A stretch of 64,000 nucleotides of DNA from Rhodospirillaceae bacterium. Its GTDB lineage: Bacteria > Pseudomonadota > Alphaproteobacteria > Rhodospirillales > Rhodospirillaceae. The notes below the pieces were generated by a model. It was not told the origin of the DNA and did not search any database. It saw only the letters and a program-made list of their open reading frames with translations. The stretch covers positions 62,001 to 126,000 of the forward strand of contig JAQWRV010000030.1 in the NCBI GenBank assembly GCA_029243545.1, in the 5' to 3' direction. Numbering within the stretch: the first letter of the stretch is position 1; each line of letters opens with the position of its first letter. This document shows positions 37,618-46,775 of the stretch, piece by piece. The translations under genes and the position numbers were made by a program.

Positions 37618-37936
37618 TCTTCCTAGATTCCAGAAGTCAGACTAAAATAGTCTTGTTTATCCTCTTTCTTTAGTGAAGGTTCGATTTAATTTCAAGGGCA
37701 ATGAAACCAAAAACCACCAAAATGCGTGATTCTTTCAGGGAATCATCAACGCGGTGTCAGGATATGCGGCAATCCAGCTTCCATGGCTGATCGAGCACCA
37801 CTACAAGGCTGTCGGAGAGGGGCTAAATCATGCGGTTCTATATGACCGTTTCTGGTTTCCATACTCCACAAACGCGCCATATCCTAAAGTGGTTGCACAT
37901 TAAGAGCACAGGTACGTGCTCGCAGAAAACCGAAGT
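37618..37936. other. Intergenic stretch between suf operon and tannase gene
   Basis: Apart from the operator, it contains a short inverted repeat TGATTC/GAATCA (37728-37746) without a T-run. No gene is supported. By eye the base composition rises in GC to the right of this point. Confidence 0.45.
37640..37652 (-). promoter_or_regulatory. IscR type-1-like operator in front of the suf operon
   Basis: GACTAAAATAGTC is a palindrome (GACTA, AAA, TAGTC) that matches the published IscR type-1 core GACTRWWWYAGTC at every position. It sits 22 nt upstream of the regulator start, where it would overlap a promoter. Binding is inferred. Confidence 0.7.
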
Positions 37937-39511
37937 TTATGGGGCAGTACGGTCAAAGTTCTCCCAACGATTTTCATCACCAGCGCCCTTATATCGAGCG
38001 ACGTCAGGATAAGGGTAAACCGGGCGTGATCGCTCTATCCCGGGCTCAGGTGGGGGTAGATGGGCTGCGGAGAAATCGCCTGGATCCGACTTGAGTTTGT
38101 AAGCGATCAGCATTTCCGGTGCCAATCCATCCTCAATCCATTGCTCTAATGCGGTAAGGGAATCAACACGGCTAGGGCCTTCGCCACCGGCGCAGTGGGC
38201 AACGCCCGGAAGCATGAATAAGCGATAGAAATCAGACACCGCGTCCCGGCCGCCCATAAAGCGTTCTACGTCGTCCAGGTAATCGATCACTCCGAGAGGC
38301 GGTACAGATTGGTCCGACCAGCCCTGGTACGAAATAAGCTTGCCCCCTTTGGCAGCAAAAGCGCGCAGGTCTGGGTTAGCGGCGTAATTAAGATGACGAT
38401 TGTAGCCCATGCGCCCTGGGTCAATGTCGAAATCAAACATTTCGGGCTGCCATGAAGGACCGGGGTCTTCTGCAAAGCCAACATAGCGGAAAAAATCACC
38501 GCCAAAGAGATAGTAAACTGAAGGCTTTCCGTTTGCGCCTATATAGGCTGGACTCCACAGCATTTCGGACCCCGGCATGGGAACGGCTCGGTAAAGCACC
38601 TTACCGTCAGAATCAGTCGCCCCCTGATAAATACGTCGAATGGCCGCTACTTCAGGCCCTGTGAAACAATCGTCGCGCGGCCGCCGCCGGCACTGCATTT
38701 CTGCCGGATCAAAAGCGCATTTGCGTGGGTCGTCGATCAGACCGTCTTCCAGGCCGTCAATGGCATCACAGGCTTTAAGCACTGCATCGTGTAAAAGTGG
38801 AAGTTTTGATGCCGGTAGTATTTGCTCACCGTCTTCGTCGAGATTGGCAAGGGCGCTCCAGATGAGATGAAGCCCTCCGCCAGGGCTCACCCCGGCGGGC
38901 GCTGCAGCAATAATGCCGTCAAAGTCGTTGGGAAACCGCTGTGCTGAAATAAGACCTTGGCGCCCCCCCGTTGAGCAGCCGCGGAAATAGGATTTCTCTA
39001 TATCTTGCCCCATCGCGACAGCGACAATTGCCTTTGAGGCCTGAGCTGTTGCATGGGTGGCCCGGTAATAGAAATCGATTTCGCCTTGCGGGTTGTTGTA
39101 GGCCCACTTACCGTCGATGGGCGTGCTCTTGTGGCCTAGATCCGTAGAGACACAGGCATAGCCACGGGCAAGCGCGTCGTCACACTGGGCAATGACCGCG
39201 TAACTACCGCAGAACCCTCCACATCCCTGCATCAAGAGCTTGCCATTCCAGTTACTCTGCGGAATGCGCACTTCGAAACCAATGCTCGTTGCAACATAGC
39301 CTTCAATGCGACAGTAAGGTGGTAGAGGGTCAGCGGCAGGAACATCCGTTGTACGCATGATTTGGGTAGGCGCGTCAGGCACCATAGTAAAATCCTGCGC
39401 GGCAATCGCGCTGCACATCAGGGTTTGCGCCTGAGACTGAGGTGTCTGAAGTAGCACGAGAAATAGTGCTAAAACGGCTTTGATCGCAACGGCAACCAGA
39501 TATCTCATCAT
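37937..39511 (-). CDS. Tannase/feruloyl esterase family protein
   Basis: A 524-residue secreted esterase: signal peptide (AVLALFLVLLQTPQSQAQ), then a tannase-family alpha/beta hydrolase. The CS-D-HC catalytic arrangement is complete: Cys179-Ser180 in YFRGCSTGGRQG, Asp400 in YQGWSDQSVPP and His439-Cys440 in LPGVAHCAGG, where the two cysteines bond next to the triad. Several further cysteines fit the lid. Members hydrolyse esters of gallic, ferulic or related aromatic acids. It opens the catabolic-looking region and faces the alcohol dehydrogenase genes divergently. Confidence 0.92.
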   Translation of the reverse strand: MMRYLVAVAIKAVLALFLVLLQTPQSQAQTLMCSAIAAQDFTMVPDAPTQIMRTTDVPAADPLPPYCRIEGYVATSIGFEVRIPQSNWNGKLLMQGCGGFCGSYAVIAQCDDALARGYACVSTDLGHKSTPIDGKWAYNNPQGEIDFYYRATHATAQASKAIVAVAMGQDIEKSYFRGCSTGGRQGLISAQRFPNDFDGIIAAAPAGVSPGGGLHLIWSALANLDEDGEQILPASKLPLLHDAVLKACDAIDGLEDGLIDDPRKCAFDPAEMQCRRRPRDDCFTGPEVAAIRRIYQGATDSDGKVLYRAVPMPGSEMLWSPAYIGANGKPSVYYLFGGDFFRYVGFAEDPGPSWQPEMFDFDIDPGRMGYNRHLNYAANPDLRAFAAKGGKLISYQGWSDQSVPPLGVIDYLDDVERFMGGRDAVSDFYRLFMLPGVAHCAGGEGPSRVDSLTALEQWIEDGLAPEMLIAYKLKSDPGDFSAAHLPPPEPGIERSRPVYPYPDVARYKGAGDENRWENFDRTAP

Positions 39512-39694
39512 GCTCTACGTACCTTCCTTACCCGTCGTATGGATCAAGTCTATGCGGAGGAGCGCAACCATGGGAGTCCCCCAATTGACCAAAGCGTGGA
39601 CGCATAGGCTAGGGTGGGTGTTTACCCCTTCCCGGCAGCTATACACGGGATAGAGAAGTGTCCCAGGCACCAAACAATATTCAGGAGATGCACC

Positions 39695-40711
39695 ATGAAG
39701 GTTTATGAAGTTGGCGATCAAAAAGGGATTGGGTCCCTTAGGTCAGCAGACCGCGACGAGCCCACCGCCGCCGCCGGGCAAGCCCTGGTTAAGTTTCATG
39801 CGCATTCACTGAATTACCGTGATTACATGGTGCTGAACGGTTGGTACGGCCAGCCTAAGCCAGAAACCCTCATTCCCGTGAGTGACGGTGCCGGCGAAGT
39901 TGTCGCGGTCGGAGATGGGGTCAGCAACGTATCGGTCGGTGACCGCGTCTGTATCAGCTTCTTTTCTGCTTGGATTGATGGACCTATCAGCCCTCAATAT
40001 TTCAGCTCTGACCTCGGCGGCAGCATCGATGGCACCTTGGCTGAGATGGGCGTGTTCCCAGCCGACGCCCTGGTCAAATTGCCTGACTCTTTTTCCTACG
40101 CAGATGGAGCCTGCCTACCCTGTGCAGGCGTCACCGCCTGGAACTGTATCGTCGAAGCCGGCCGCTTGAAGGAAGGAGAAACAGTGTTGCTCATGGGTAC
40201 TGGCGGTGTTTCTACCTTTGGCATCCAGATCGCGGCGGCCAAAGGAGCAAAATCCATCGTCACATCCTCCAGCGACGAAAAACTGGCTAAGGCCATAGCC
40301 CTCGGTGCTGAACACGGCATCAACTACAAGAAAGCAGACAGTTGGTCTAAAGCAGTTCAGGAAGTCACCGGCGGCAAGGGCGTAGACATAATTATCGAAG
40401 TCGGTGGCCCTGCGAGTCTGAAGCACTCCTTCGAAGCGGCAGGGTTCAATGGCCGGGTTCATCTCATCGGCACACTCTCGGGAGAAGCCGACGAGCCGCT
40501 CGATACCATGCCGCTCCTGGGCAAGAACCTGAATCTACGCGGCGTGGCGGTCGGCAGTAAAAAGATGCTCCAGGACGTCGCCTATACCCTGTCGGCAGCA
40601 GGTTCCAAACCAGTCATCGATAAGGAGTTTCCATTCGCAAACGCCACCGATGCCTTCCGACATATGGAAAGCCGTTCGCATTTCGGTAATATCGTCATAA
40701 CGCACAACTAA
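39695..40711 (+). CDS. Zinc-less MDR alcohol dehydrogenase/quinone-oxidoreductase-like, copy 1
   Basis: About 338 residues: GroES-like domain (MKVYEVGDQKGIGSL, HSLNYRDYMVLNGWYG, VSDGAGEVVAVGDGVSN) and Rossmann domain (VLLMGTGGVSTFGIQIAAA). The zinc-ligand Cys/His residues of classical alcohol dehydrogenases are absent (the catalytic Cys site reads N-Y-R-D), so it is a zinc-independent NAD(P)-dependent reductase or dehydrogenase. AGGAG precedes the ATG at 39695. A close paralogue follows 30 nt later. Confidence 0.9.
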   Translation: MKVYEVGDQKGIGSLRSADRDEPTAAAGQALVKFHAHSLNYRDYMVLNGWYGQPKPETLIPVSDGAGEVVAVGDGVSNVSVGDRVCISFFSAWIDGPISPQYFSSDLGGSIDGTLAEMGVFPADALVKLPDSFSYADGACLPCAGVTAWNCIVEAGRLKEGETVLLMGTGGVSTFGIQIAAAKGAKSIVTSSSDEKLAKAIALGAEHGINYKKADSWSKAVQEVTGGKGVDIIIEVGGPASLKHSFEAAGFNGRVHLIGTLSGEADEPLDTMPLLGKNLNLRGVAVGSKKMLQDVAYTLSAAGSKPVIDKEFPFANATDAFRHMESRSHFGNIVITHN

Positions 40712-40741
40712 CGTCGGACCCATTACAAATAGGACGCCACA

Positions 40742-41743
40742 ATGAAAGCCTGGGCTATCGGAGATCAGACCGGACTCGACTCCTTAAAGTTGATCGAGCG
40801 CGATTCACCCATCGCTGGCCACGGCCAAGCTGTGCTGGCGGTTAAAGCTTGCTCTTTAAACCACCGTGATTTGATGATTGTGCGCAACCGTTACGGCGGA
40901 CCCAAGCCTGAAACTCAAATTCCACTGAGTGACGTGGCTGCTGAAGTCATTTCAATTGGCGAAGGCGTCAGCAACGTCAAACCGGGCGACAAAGTTGGAG
41001 CAACGCATTTCACTGGTTGGATTGACGGAGACTGGGTGCCCGGATACCTCGGACATGACCTTGGAAATTCGACAGACGGTGTGCTTGCGGAACGCGTTGC
41101 CGTCCCTGCTCACTGTCTTTTTCATCTGCCCAGCAACCTGACGGACGAAGAAAATGCCACCCTTCCCGTCGCGGGTGCAACTGTATGGTCTTGCGTACAA
41201 AAACTCGGCGGGATCAAGGCCGGTGATACGGTTCTGTTGTTGGGCACGGGTGGTGTATCTGTGTTCGGTCTACAGATTGCCAAGATGAATGGCGCACGAG
41301 CTGTAATAACGTCTTCCAGCGATGAAAAACTTGAGCGTATGAAAGCCCTTGGTGCAGATATCACGGTCAACTATCGCTCCAATCTTGATTGGGAGAAAGA
41401 GGTGATGGAAAAAACCGGTGGCGTCGACATCGTTGTTGAAACCGGCGGCACCGGAACGTTGGGCAAGTCCATGGCCTGTTGTGCGCCCAACGGACGAATT
41501 GGCCTTATTGGCGCGCTATCACAAGGTGAACAGCCGGGATTGGGCAACCTTCTCATAAAGAACCTTATCTTGAAGGGCATCACCTCAGGCAGTCGGACGA
41601 TGATGGAAGACTTTGTCTCAGCGATTGAGGTCAACGGCTTCGAGCCCGTGATTGATCGCGTGTTTGATTTCGACGAAGCCCGCGAAGCTTATGAACATCT
41701 CAACAGCGGCTCGCATATCGGCAAGGTCGTCATCAAAGTCTAG
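40742..41743 (+). CDS. Zinc-less MDR alcohol dehydrogenase-like, copy 2
   Basis: A 333-residue paralogue of the gene before it, sharing the start (MKAWAIGDQTGLDSLKL), ACSLNHRDLMIVRNRYGG and VLLLGTGGVSVFGLQIAKM, with matching spacing throughout. It too lacks zinc ligands. The pair looks like a local duplication with divergence, perhaps handling successive or isomeric substrates. Its last 4 nt overlap the end of the next gene on the other strand. Confidence 0.9.
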   Translation: MKAWAIGDQTGLDSLKLIERDSPIAGHGQAVLAVKACSLNHRDLMIVRNRYGGPKPETQIPLSDVAAEVISIGEGVSNVKPGDKVGATHFTGWIDGDWVPGYLGHDLGNSTDGVLAERVAVPAHCLFHLPSNLTDEENATLPVAGATVWSCVQKLGGIKAGDTVLLLGTGGVSVFGLQIAKMNGARAVITSSSDEKLERMKALGADITVNYRSNLDWEKEVMEKTGGVDIVVETGGTGTLGKSMACCAPNGRIGLIGALSQGEQPGLGNLLIKNLILKGITSGSRTMMEDFVSAIEVNGFEPVIDRVFDFDEAREAYEHLNSGSHIGKVVIKV

Positions 41744-42276
41744 GACGATTCCGCGGCTCTCTTGATGGAGGCTAGTAGGCGCAAACGGATCAGTCCCGAC
41801 CAGGGACGGATGGCGAACCAGTAAAGTCTGAAACCGCGCAAAGTTTTCGCGTCGGTGCACAGCACCCGGGTCTCCGTATCCACACGCACTCTGTCGTCGC
41901 CTAAATCTGTCATCCAGAAAGCCCAGACCAGCTTGAAGCACCCTGCCTCATTGAAAGCCCGAAAGGCATCTGCGTCGACGCTGGCTGTGTCTTTGGCGAC
42001 ACTATTCCCGGCGAGCAATCCCCGCGCCAAATCGATCGGCGGTGTGCGAATGAGAGGAATGAAATCCTCGATAGACATATTGCGGTCCGGCACGTTTTTC
42101 ATGACGACTTTGGCCGGAATTCGCCACAAACGCATGAGGGTCCGGGCGATCCGGGAATCCGAGAGATCCATGGCCTCAACGGCCTCAAACACGCGGTCCG
42201 GCTTACCCAGAACCACAGTCATGTGGTGCTCACTGAACTGATATTCCGGTAGCAGACTGTTCAAGGCTTCGGACAT
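41740..42276 (-). CDS. Uncharacterised protein, SRPBCC/DUF2867-like
   Basis: A 178-residue cytosolic protein without signal peptide. The ending ETRVLCTDAKTLRGFRLYWF followed by AIRPWSGLIRLRLLASIKR resembles a family of SRPBCC-type (START-like) proteins of unknown function in which this R-Y-W..I-R-P-x-S-G-L-I-R block is conserved. No catalytic motif is evident. It is tail-to-tail with the second dehydrogenase and faces the AhpD-like gene. Family assignment is tentative. Confidence 0.6.
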   Translation of the reverse strand: MSEALNSLLPEYQFSEHHMTVVLGKPDRVFEAVEAMDLSDSRIARTLMRLWRIPAKVVMKNVPDRNMSIEDFIPLIRTPPIDLARGLLAGNSVAKDTASVDADAFRAFNEAGCFKLVWAFWMTDLGDDRVRVDTETRVLCTDAKTLRGFRLYWFAIRPWSGLIRLRLLASIKRAAESS

Positions 42277-42375
42277 GGCAAAACACCCCAGAGGTTGTAA
42301 TACCGGCTTACAGGCCCGGTTTTCCTATTGCAAGCTGTGCAGATATGGCAGTATCTGGGAAAGGGAGGACTGATC

Positions 42376-42954
42376 ATGAAACCAGAACCGCATTTCAAGA
42401 AACACACGCGCGAAGAGTTACCCGAGCACATGAAAGCCGATTTGGACGCCGCTATGGAATTGCATGGCGATGCGACCTTTACGGAAACCTTCGGCAGCGC
42501 TCCACATATGTACGACTGGTACTTAAATGACTACTACAAGAAGGTCTTCTACTCAGGTCGGATTGACGTGCGAATTATGGAACTGGTGAGACTGCGCTTG
42601 GCCAACATTCACGGCTGCGCTCACTGCAACCGGGGCGACCGGGTTGCCGCACGAGAAGCTGGTGTCCCCGAGGAACAAATTGAGGGCCTAGATGATTACG
42701 AGAACGGCCCCTTCTCTGAAAAAGAAAAAGCAATTCTCGCCATGGCTGACGTCATGGTCCTGACCAATCCGAACGGTTCGGTCACCAAGGAAATCTATGA
42801 CCGTGCCCATGCGCATTTCACCGATGGCGAAATGATGGAAATTGGGGTGAACATGGCGGTGCTTTGCGGAATGGCGAAGTTCATCTTTGCTTATGATCTG
42901 GTTGAGAAAGAAGATTACTGCCCCTTCATCCCCGCGACACAGGCAGCCGAATAG
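42376..42954 (+). CDS. Carboxymuconolactone decarboxylase/AhpD-like protein
   Basis: About 192 residues from the ATG at 42376, which has GGGAGGA ahead of it. The AhpD signature is LRLANIHGCAHCNRGDRVA with a CxxC pair (CAHC) and a following conserved residue; upstream RIDVRIMELVRLR is also typical. AhpD-like proteins use the CxxC for thiol redox, others are decarboxylases or have no known role. It is 15 nt ahead of the methyltransferase gene. Confidence 0.9.
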   Translation: MKPEPHFKKHTREELPEHMKADLDAAMELHGDATFTETFGSAPHMYDWYLNDYYKKVFYSGRIDVRIMELVRLRLANIHGCAHCNRGDRVAAREAGVPEEQIEGLDDYENGPFSEKEKAILAMADVMVLTNPNGSVTKEIYDRAHAHFTDGEMMEIGVNMAVLCGMAKFIFAYDLVEKEDYCPFIPATQAAE

Positions 42955-42969
42955 GCTTAGGAGACTTTC

Positions 42970-44052
42970 ATGATTCCCAACACCGGCCGCGGTACCCTCG
43001 GCAGGCTTGAGCGAATGCCCAATGTCGACCTGGAAAACTATCAGGACTTCTGCGAGGGCGTCCGTAAGTATGTCTATGGCCCGCTTAATGCCCCGATCAT
43101 GACTGAGGTTGAAAAGGCAGTGGGTGAGGCCCAGGCGGCGGGCGGCAGGGACTTGTCAGACATTGAAGACCTGCACGCCATATTCGACCCCATACCGATT
43201 ATGAAAACCCGCAATAGGGTAATGCGTTCGGTGCAGGAAATGACCTGGCGCAGCCTGACCGATGAGTACTACGGCGAGGGGATGAAATACGCCGGCGAAC
43301 TTGATGCCTACGACACCCGCGGTCCGGGGACTGTTGAGTATAATCTCGATTGGGAACCACCGGCTTACACCCGTCACCCCATCCACATTCAGCCCGGGGG
43401 CTATACCGAGGCTGACCTGGGCGGCTACGTCTATTATCACGGCACCAACACATTCTTTGAGGGTATGAACACTCAGGATGAGGCACACACTGCCATTGTC
43501 CAAGCCAACGAGATTCCCAAGGATGGTAAAGTCGAGCGCGTTCTCGACATCGGCTGTTCAATCGGCCAAGGCGCGATCGCGCTCAAGGAACGCTTTGCTG
43601 ATGCGGAAGTGCATGCCATTGATGTTGGTGCGCCAATGGTGCGCTACGCACACAAACGTGCTGTAGACCTCGGGCAAGAAGTGCATTTCGCGCAGCGCTT
43701 GGCAGAAGATACAAAGTACCCTGACAATCACTTCGATGTGGTCAACGCCTTCATTCTTTTCCACGAAGTGCCATTGGAGGCGCAAGCAGACATATTGAGA
43801 GAAATCTTCCGCGTATTGCGTCCGGGCGGCATCTTCAACATCTTTGATTTCCCGCACAACATGAAAGACCAGCGCCTACCCTTCATGAGCTACTTCATCG
43901 ACGTTGACAGCAAAGATAACTGTGAGCCCTTCTCTGTTGATTTCACGCTCTGTGACTTTCAGCAGAACTTGAGGGACGCGGGATTCAATGTGTGGACCGG
44001 CGACGATCAGATCATGATTGTGAAGACGGTTTACGCAGAGAAGCCTGCCTAG
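42970..44052 (+). CDS. Class I SAM-dependent methyltransferase with long N-terminal extension
   Basis: A 360-residue protein. Residues 186-330 form the methyltransferase domain: motif I VERVLDIGCSIGQGA (residues 188-202), the acidic end of strand 2 VHAIDVGAPM, NAFILFHEVP as motif II area and REIFRVLRPGGIFNIFDF as motif III. Residues 1-185 are unlike standard methyltransferases and I do not recognise them; they are rich in aromatic residues and may hold the substrate. GGAG precedes the ATG. It ends at a terminator 25 nt away. Confidence 0.86.
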   Translation: MIPNTGRGTLGRLERMPNVDLENYQDFCEGVRKYVYGPLNAPIMTEVEKAVGEAQAAGGRDLSDIEDLHAIFDPIPIMKTRNRVMRSVQEMTWRSLTDEYYGEGMKYAGELDAYDTRGPGTVEYNLDWEPPAYTRHPIHIQPGGYTEADLGGYVYYHGTNTFFEGMNTQDEAHTAIVQANEIPKDGKVERVLDIGCSIGQGAIALKERFADAEVHAIDVGAPMVRYAHKRAVDLGQEVHFAQRLAEDTKYPDNHFDVVNAFILFHEVPLEAQADILREIFRVLRPGGIFNIFDFPHNMKDQRLPFMSYFIDVDSKDNCEPFSVDFTLCDFQQNLRDAGFNVWTGDDQIMIVKTVYAEKPA

Positions 44053-44076
44053 AACCTGAAAACATTACGGATAACG

Positions 44077-44107
44077 AGAGCCCGGTTCCCGCCGGGCTCT
44101 TTATTCT
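44077..44107 (+). terminator. Rho-independent terminator after the methyltransferase gene
   Basis: AGAGCCCGG (44077-44085) pairs with CCGGGCTCT (44092-44100) around a 6-nt loop, followed by TTATTCTT. Confidence 0.85.
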
Positions 44108-44109
44108 TC

Positions 44110-44450
44110 GTATTCTAAAGTACATAAGATTTTGAGCCCCCCTTTTTGCGTGAACGAACACATGAAGGAGCGTCGATGGGACGACCTCATGTTCATGGCA
44201 CACCTTTACAGCCGTGCCCCCTAAAAGCGCGGGAAAAATGGATAAAAACTTAAGCGTCGGTAAGAAGGAGCGCGTTCTTGCAAAGGCGCATCTATATTTA
44301 TTCCATTAATAACAAACACTTAGCCAATATTAAGATAGACCCCATAGCCGGGATTCTATACATACACAAGAATTTCAAAAAGTCCGTACATAACTATTAA
44401 AAGGTATGCTAAGCAAGCTGGGGTTAATTATTTTTTGGGGAAAACAGCTA
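44110..44450. other. AT-rich leader upstream of the TonB receptor gene
   Basis: About 340 nt. No gene is supported; AT-rich blocks around 44300-44400 probably hold the promoter of the receptor, but I see no certain -35/-10 pair. Confidence 0.4.
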
Positions 44451-46721
44451 ATGTCGGTCAAATCAATCTCATATCATCGCCTGGCTGCGGTTTCAGCGCT
44501 CGCCTTATCAAGCGCTCTGATTATACCGGATGCAACGGCACAGCAGATTGCCGTCGAAGAAATTACGGTCACAGCCCGTAAACGGTCTGAGTCCATACTC
44601 GAGGTACCGTTGGCCATTACCGCTTTTACGGAAGCGGAACTCGAACGCTCTGCCATCAATGCGTTGGAAGACCTAGCGCAGTTTACCCCATCCCTACAAT
44701 TCCAGGACGTCAATGGCGCCTTCCAGAATCCGTCTATCCGGGGCTTGACCCAAACCGATCAGTCATCACCGCAAGGCAATGTGGGCGTGTTCATTGACGG
44801 CGTATACTTGAACAACCGTTCCGGACTGGAATTTGGTCTCTTAGACATGGAACGCATCGAGGTGGTCAAAGGACCGCAGAGCTCACTTTATGGCCGGAAC
44901 ACCTTTGGCGGCGCCATCAACTACGTCACCAAGCAACCTACTCTCGGTGAATTCGGTGGCCGCCTTGAAGGCACATTCGGCACACGGGACCGCCAGTCAT
45001 TGGCGGGCAACATCAACATCCCAATCGGCGATGTAATTTCCCTTCAAGTATTCGGTGGCTTTAGTGACTTTGGTGGCACCATACCCAACATACGGGACGG
45101 TAACCGTCTGGGCGGCTGGAGTACCCGCGACGTCTTCGGAGGAAAACTCTACGCAGAACCGACAGAAGATACCCGTATCACACTGTTCGCAGCCCGCAAC
45201 AAGGTCGATAACGAAACACCTGCCCTAAAACTGTCAGAAGCATCTGACAACAATTGCGGATCTAATACGGTTAATCCAAGCGGTATTCCGCGGCTCACAT
45301 TGTTCTGTGGCAAACATGAACGGGCGACAGAAGTTAACCTGTCCGAAGGAGGCCAAGGCCTGATCGGCCAAACCGACCTGTATTATGCCAAGCTGGAGCA
45401 TGACTTTGAATCCGCGACGCTGACGGCATTGGCCAGCCACACCGATTCAGCCTTCACGCTTCAGGTTGATACAGCTTCCAACCCCTTTGCCATTAACATT
45501 CCCTTCTTCATTCCAGGCCTGTCCGTTCAGTCTCTGATTGATGCGTCAACGCCCAAAGGGGACGCGGAAAGTTATGAAATCCGCCTCGCCAGCAGCGACG
45601 ACGGCGCGCTGGGCTGGACCATTGGCGGGTTCCATTACAACAGCTTTGACATCGATACTCTGGGCGTATTCTTCTTGCCCTTAGGCAATCCAGATGGTCC
45701 GGCTGTTCCGTTTTTTCAGCGCACCCGGGAAGTAAGAACCAAAGCGACGGCTATCTTTGGGGCAGTGTCTTACGACATGACAGACCGGCTCAATGCATCT
45801 GTTGAGCTACGCTACACCGATGAAAAACAGGCTTTCGTCAATGGAGCCGCAGGTGAAGAACAAAACTACAAGTTCTTTGCTCCACGATTCACTCTCGACT
45901 ATGAAATGAGTGACGATCACTTGTTATATGCCAATGTTGGCCGCGGTGTGAAAACCGGTGGTTTCAATTCCAACGTGGCAGCCGGATTGCCGGAACGGAC
46001 TTTCGGTACGGAGTCCAACTGGACGTTTGAAATCGGCAGCAAATCAACAATGCTTGATGGACGCATGGTTGCCACTGTTTCCGCCTGGTATGTGGACTGG
46101 AAAGACCTTCAGGTTCAAACCGCGGTGGCCAACTCACCCGTCTCTGCGGTACAGAACTTCGGTGAAGCCCGCTCCATCGGCATCGAAATTGACACAACCT
46201 TCAGCGTGACAGAAAACTTCTCCGTGCGCGCTGCCGCGGCCGTGATGGACCCGCAATACAAAGACGGATTTATCGAAGGTGAAGCGACCGCAGCCTGCGG
46301 TTCGTTCGTCAACACCATCATCGTCACGCCTGGGTGTTCAGCTGAAGTGGGCGGTAACACCATCAGCCGTACGTCAGACTTCCAAGCGTCGATCTCAGGC
46401 ACCTACACTATTCCGGAAATCGTCCAGGACTTTGACATGTATATCCGCGGTGATTTCTCTCATGAAGCCGAGAAGTTCGATACTGGCCTTAACTTTGCCA
46501 GCCAGGGTGCCATTAATTTAGCCAATGCACGTATCGGCTTCGTCAATGACCGTTTTGATATCGCCATCTGGGTCGACAACGTCTTCAACCGTAGCTGGAA
46601 CCGGCGTGTCACGTCGGTCCCGTACACAGCGGAAGGCGCCCCCAACAGTGGTGTGGTTCAGTATCGTGTTTATCCCGGCGACACCCGTACCGGCGGCATC
46701 GATATTCGCCTCAACTTCTAG
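44451..46721 (+). CDS. TonB-dependent outer-membrane receptor
   Basis: About 756 residues. The signal peptide (LAAVSALALSSALIIPDATA) is followed by a TonB box-like EEITVTARKR, a plug domain (LAQFTPSLQFQDV, SIRGLTQTDQ, GVFIDGVYLN, MERIEVVKGPQSSLYGRNTF then GGAINYVTKQP) and a beta-barrel that ends in the C-terminal signature GGIDIRLNF with terminal Phe. It imports a scarce ligand across the outer membrane using TonB energy. Neighbouring degradative genes suggest the ligand is their substrate, not iron (inference). ATG 44451 is preferred over 44406. Confidence 0.93.
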   Translation: MSVKSISYHRLAAVSALALSSALIIPDATAQQIAVEEITVTARKRSESILEVPLAITAFTEAELERSAINALEDLAQFTPSLQFQDVNGAFQNPSIRGLTQTDQSSPQGNVGVFIDGVYLNNRSGLEFGLLDMERIEVVKGPQSSLYGRNTFGGAINYVTKQPTLGEFGGRLEGTFGTRDRQSLAGNINIPIGDVISLQVFGGFSDFGGTIPNIRDGNRLGGWSTRDVFGGKLYAEPTEDTRITLFAARNKVDNETPALKLSEASDNNCGSNTVNPSGIPRLTLFCGKHERATEVNLSEGGQGLIGQTDLYYAKLEHDFESATLTALASHTDSAFTLQVDTASNPFAINIPFFIPGLSVQSLIDASTPKGDAESYEIRLASSDDGALGWTIGGFHYNSFDIDTLGVFFLPLGNPDGPAVPFFQRTREVRTKATAIFGAVSYDMTDRLNASVELRYTDEKQAFVNGAAGEEQNYKFFAPRFTLDYEMSDDHLLYANVGRGVKTGGFNSNVAAGLPERTFGTESNWTFEIGSKSTMLDGRMVATVSAWYVDWKDLQVQTAVANSPVSAVQNFGEARSIGIEIDTTFSVTENFSVRAAAAVMDPQYKDGFIEGEATAACGSFVNTIIVTPGCSAEVGGNTISRTSDFQASISGTYTIPEIVQDFDMYIRGDFSHEAEKFDTGLNFASQGAINLANARIGFVNDRFDIAIWVDNVFNRSWNRRVTSVPYTAEGAPNSGVVQYRVYPGDTRTGGIDIRLNF

Positions 46722-46743
46722 AGTTTAGAAATACCAAGAATTA

Positions 46744-46775
46744 GGGCGGGGTCAGTTGATCCCGCCCTTCTTTTT
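46744..46775 (+). terminator. Rho-independent terminator after the TonB receptor gene
   Basis: GGGCGGGGTCA (46744-46754) pairs with TGATCCCGCCC (46757-46767), with one G-U pair and a tiny loop, followed by TTCTTTTT. The opposite-strand gene ends inside its T-run. Confidence 0.85.
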
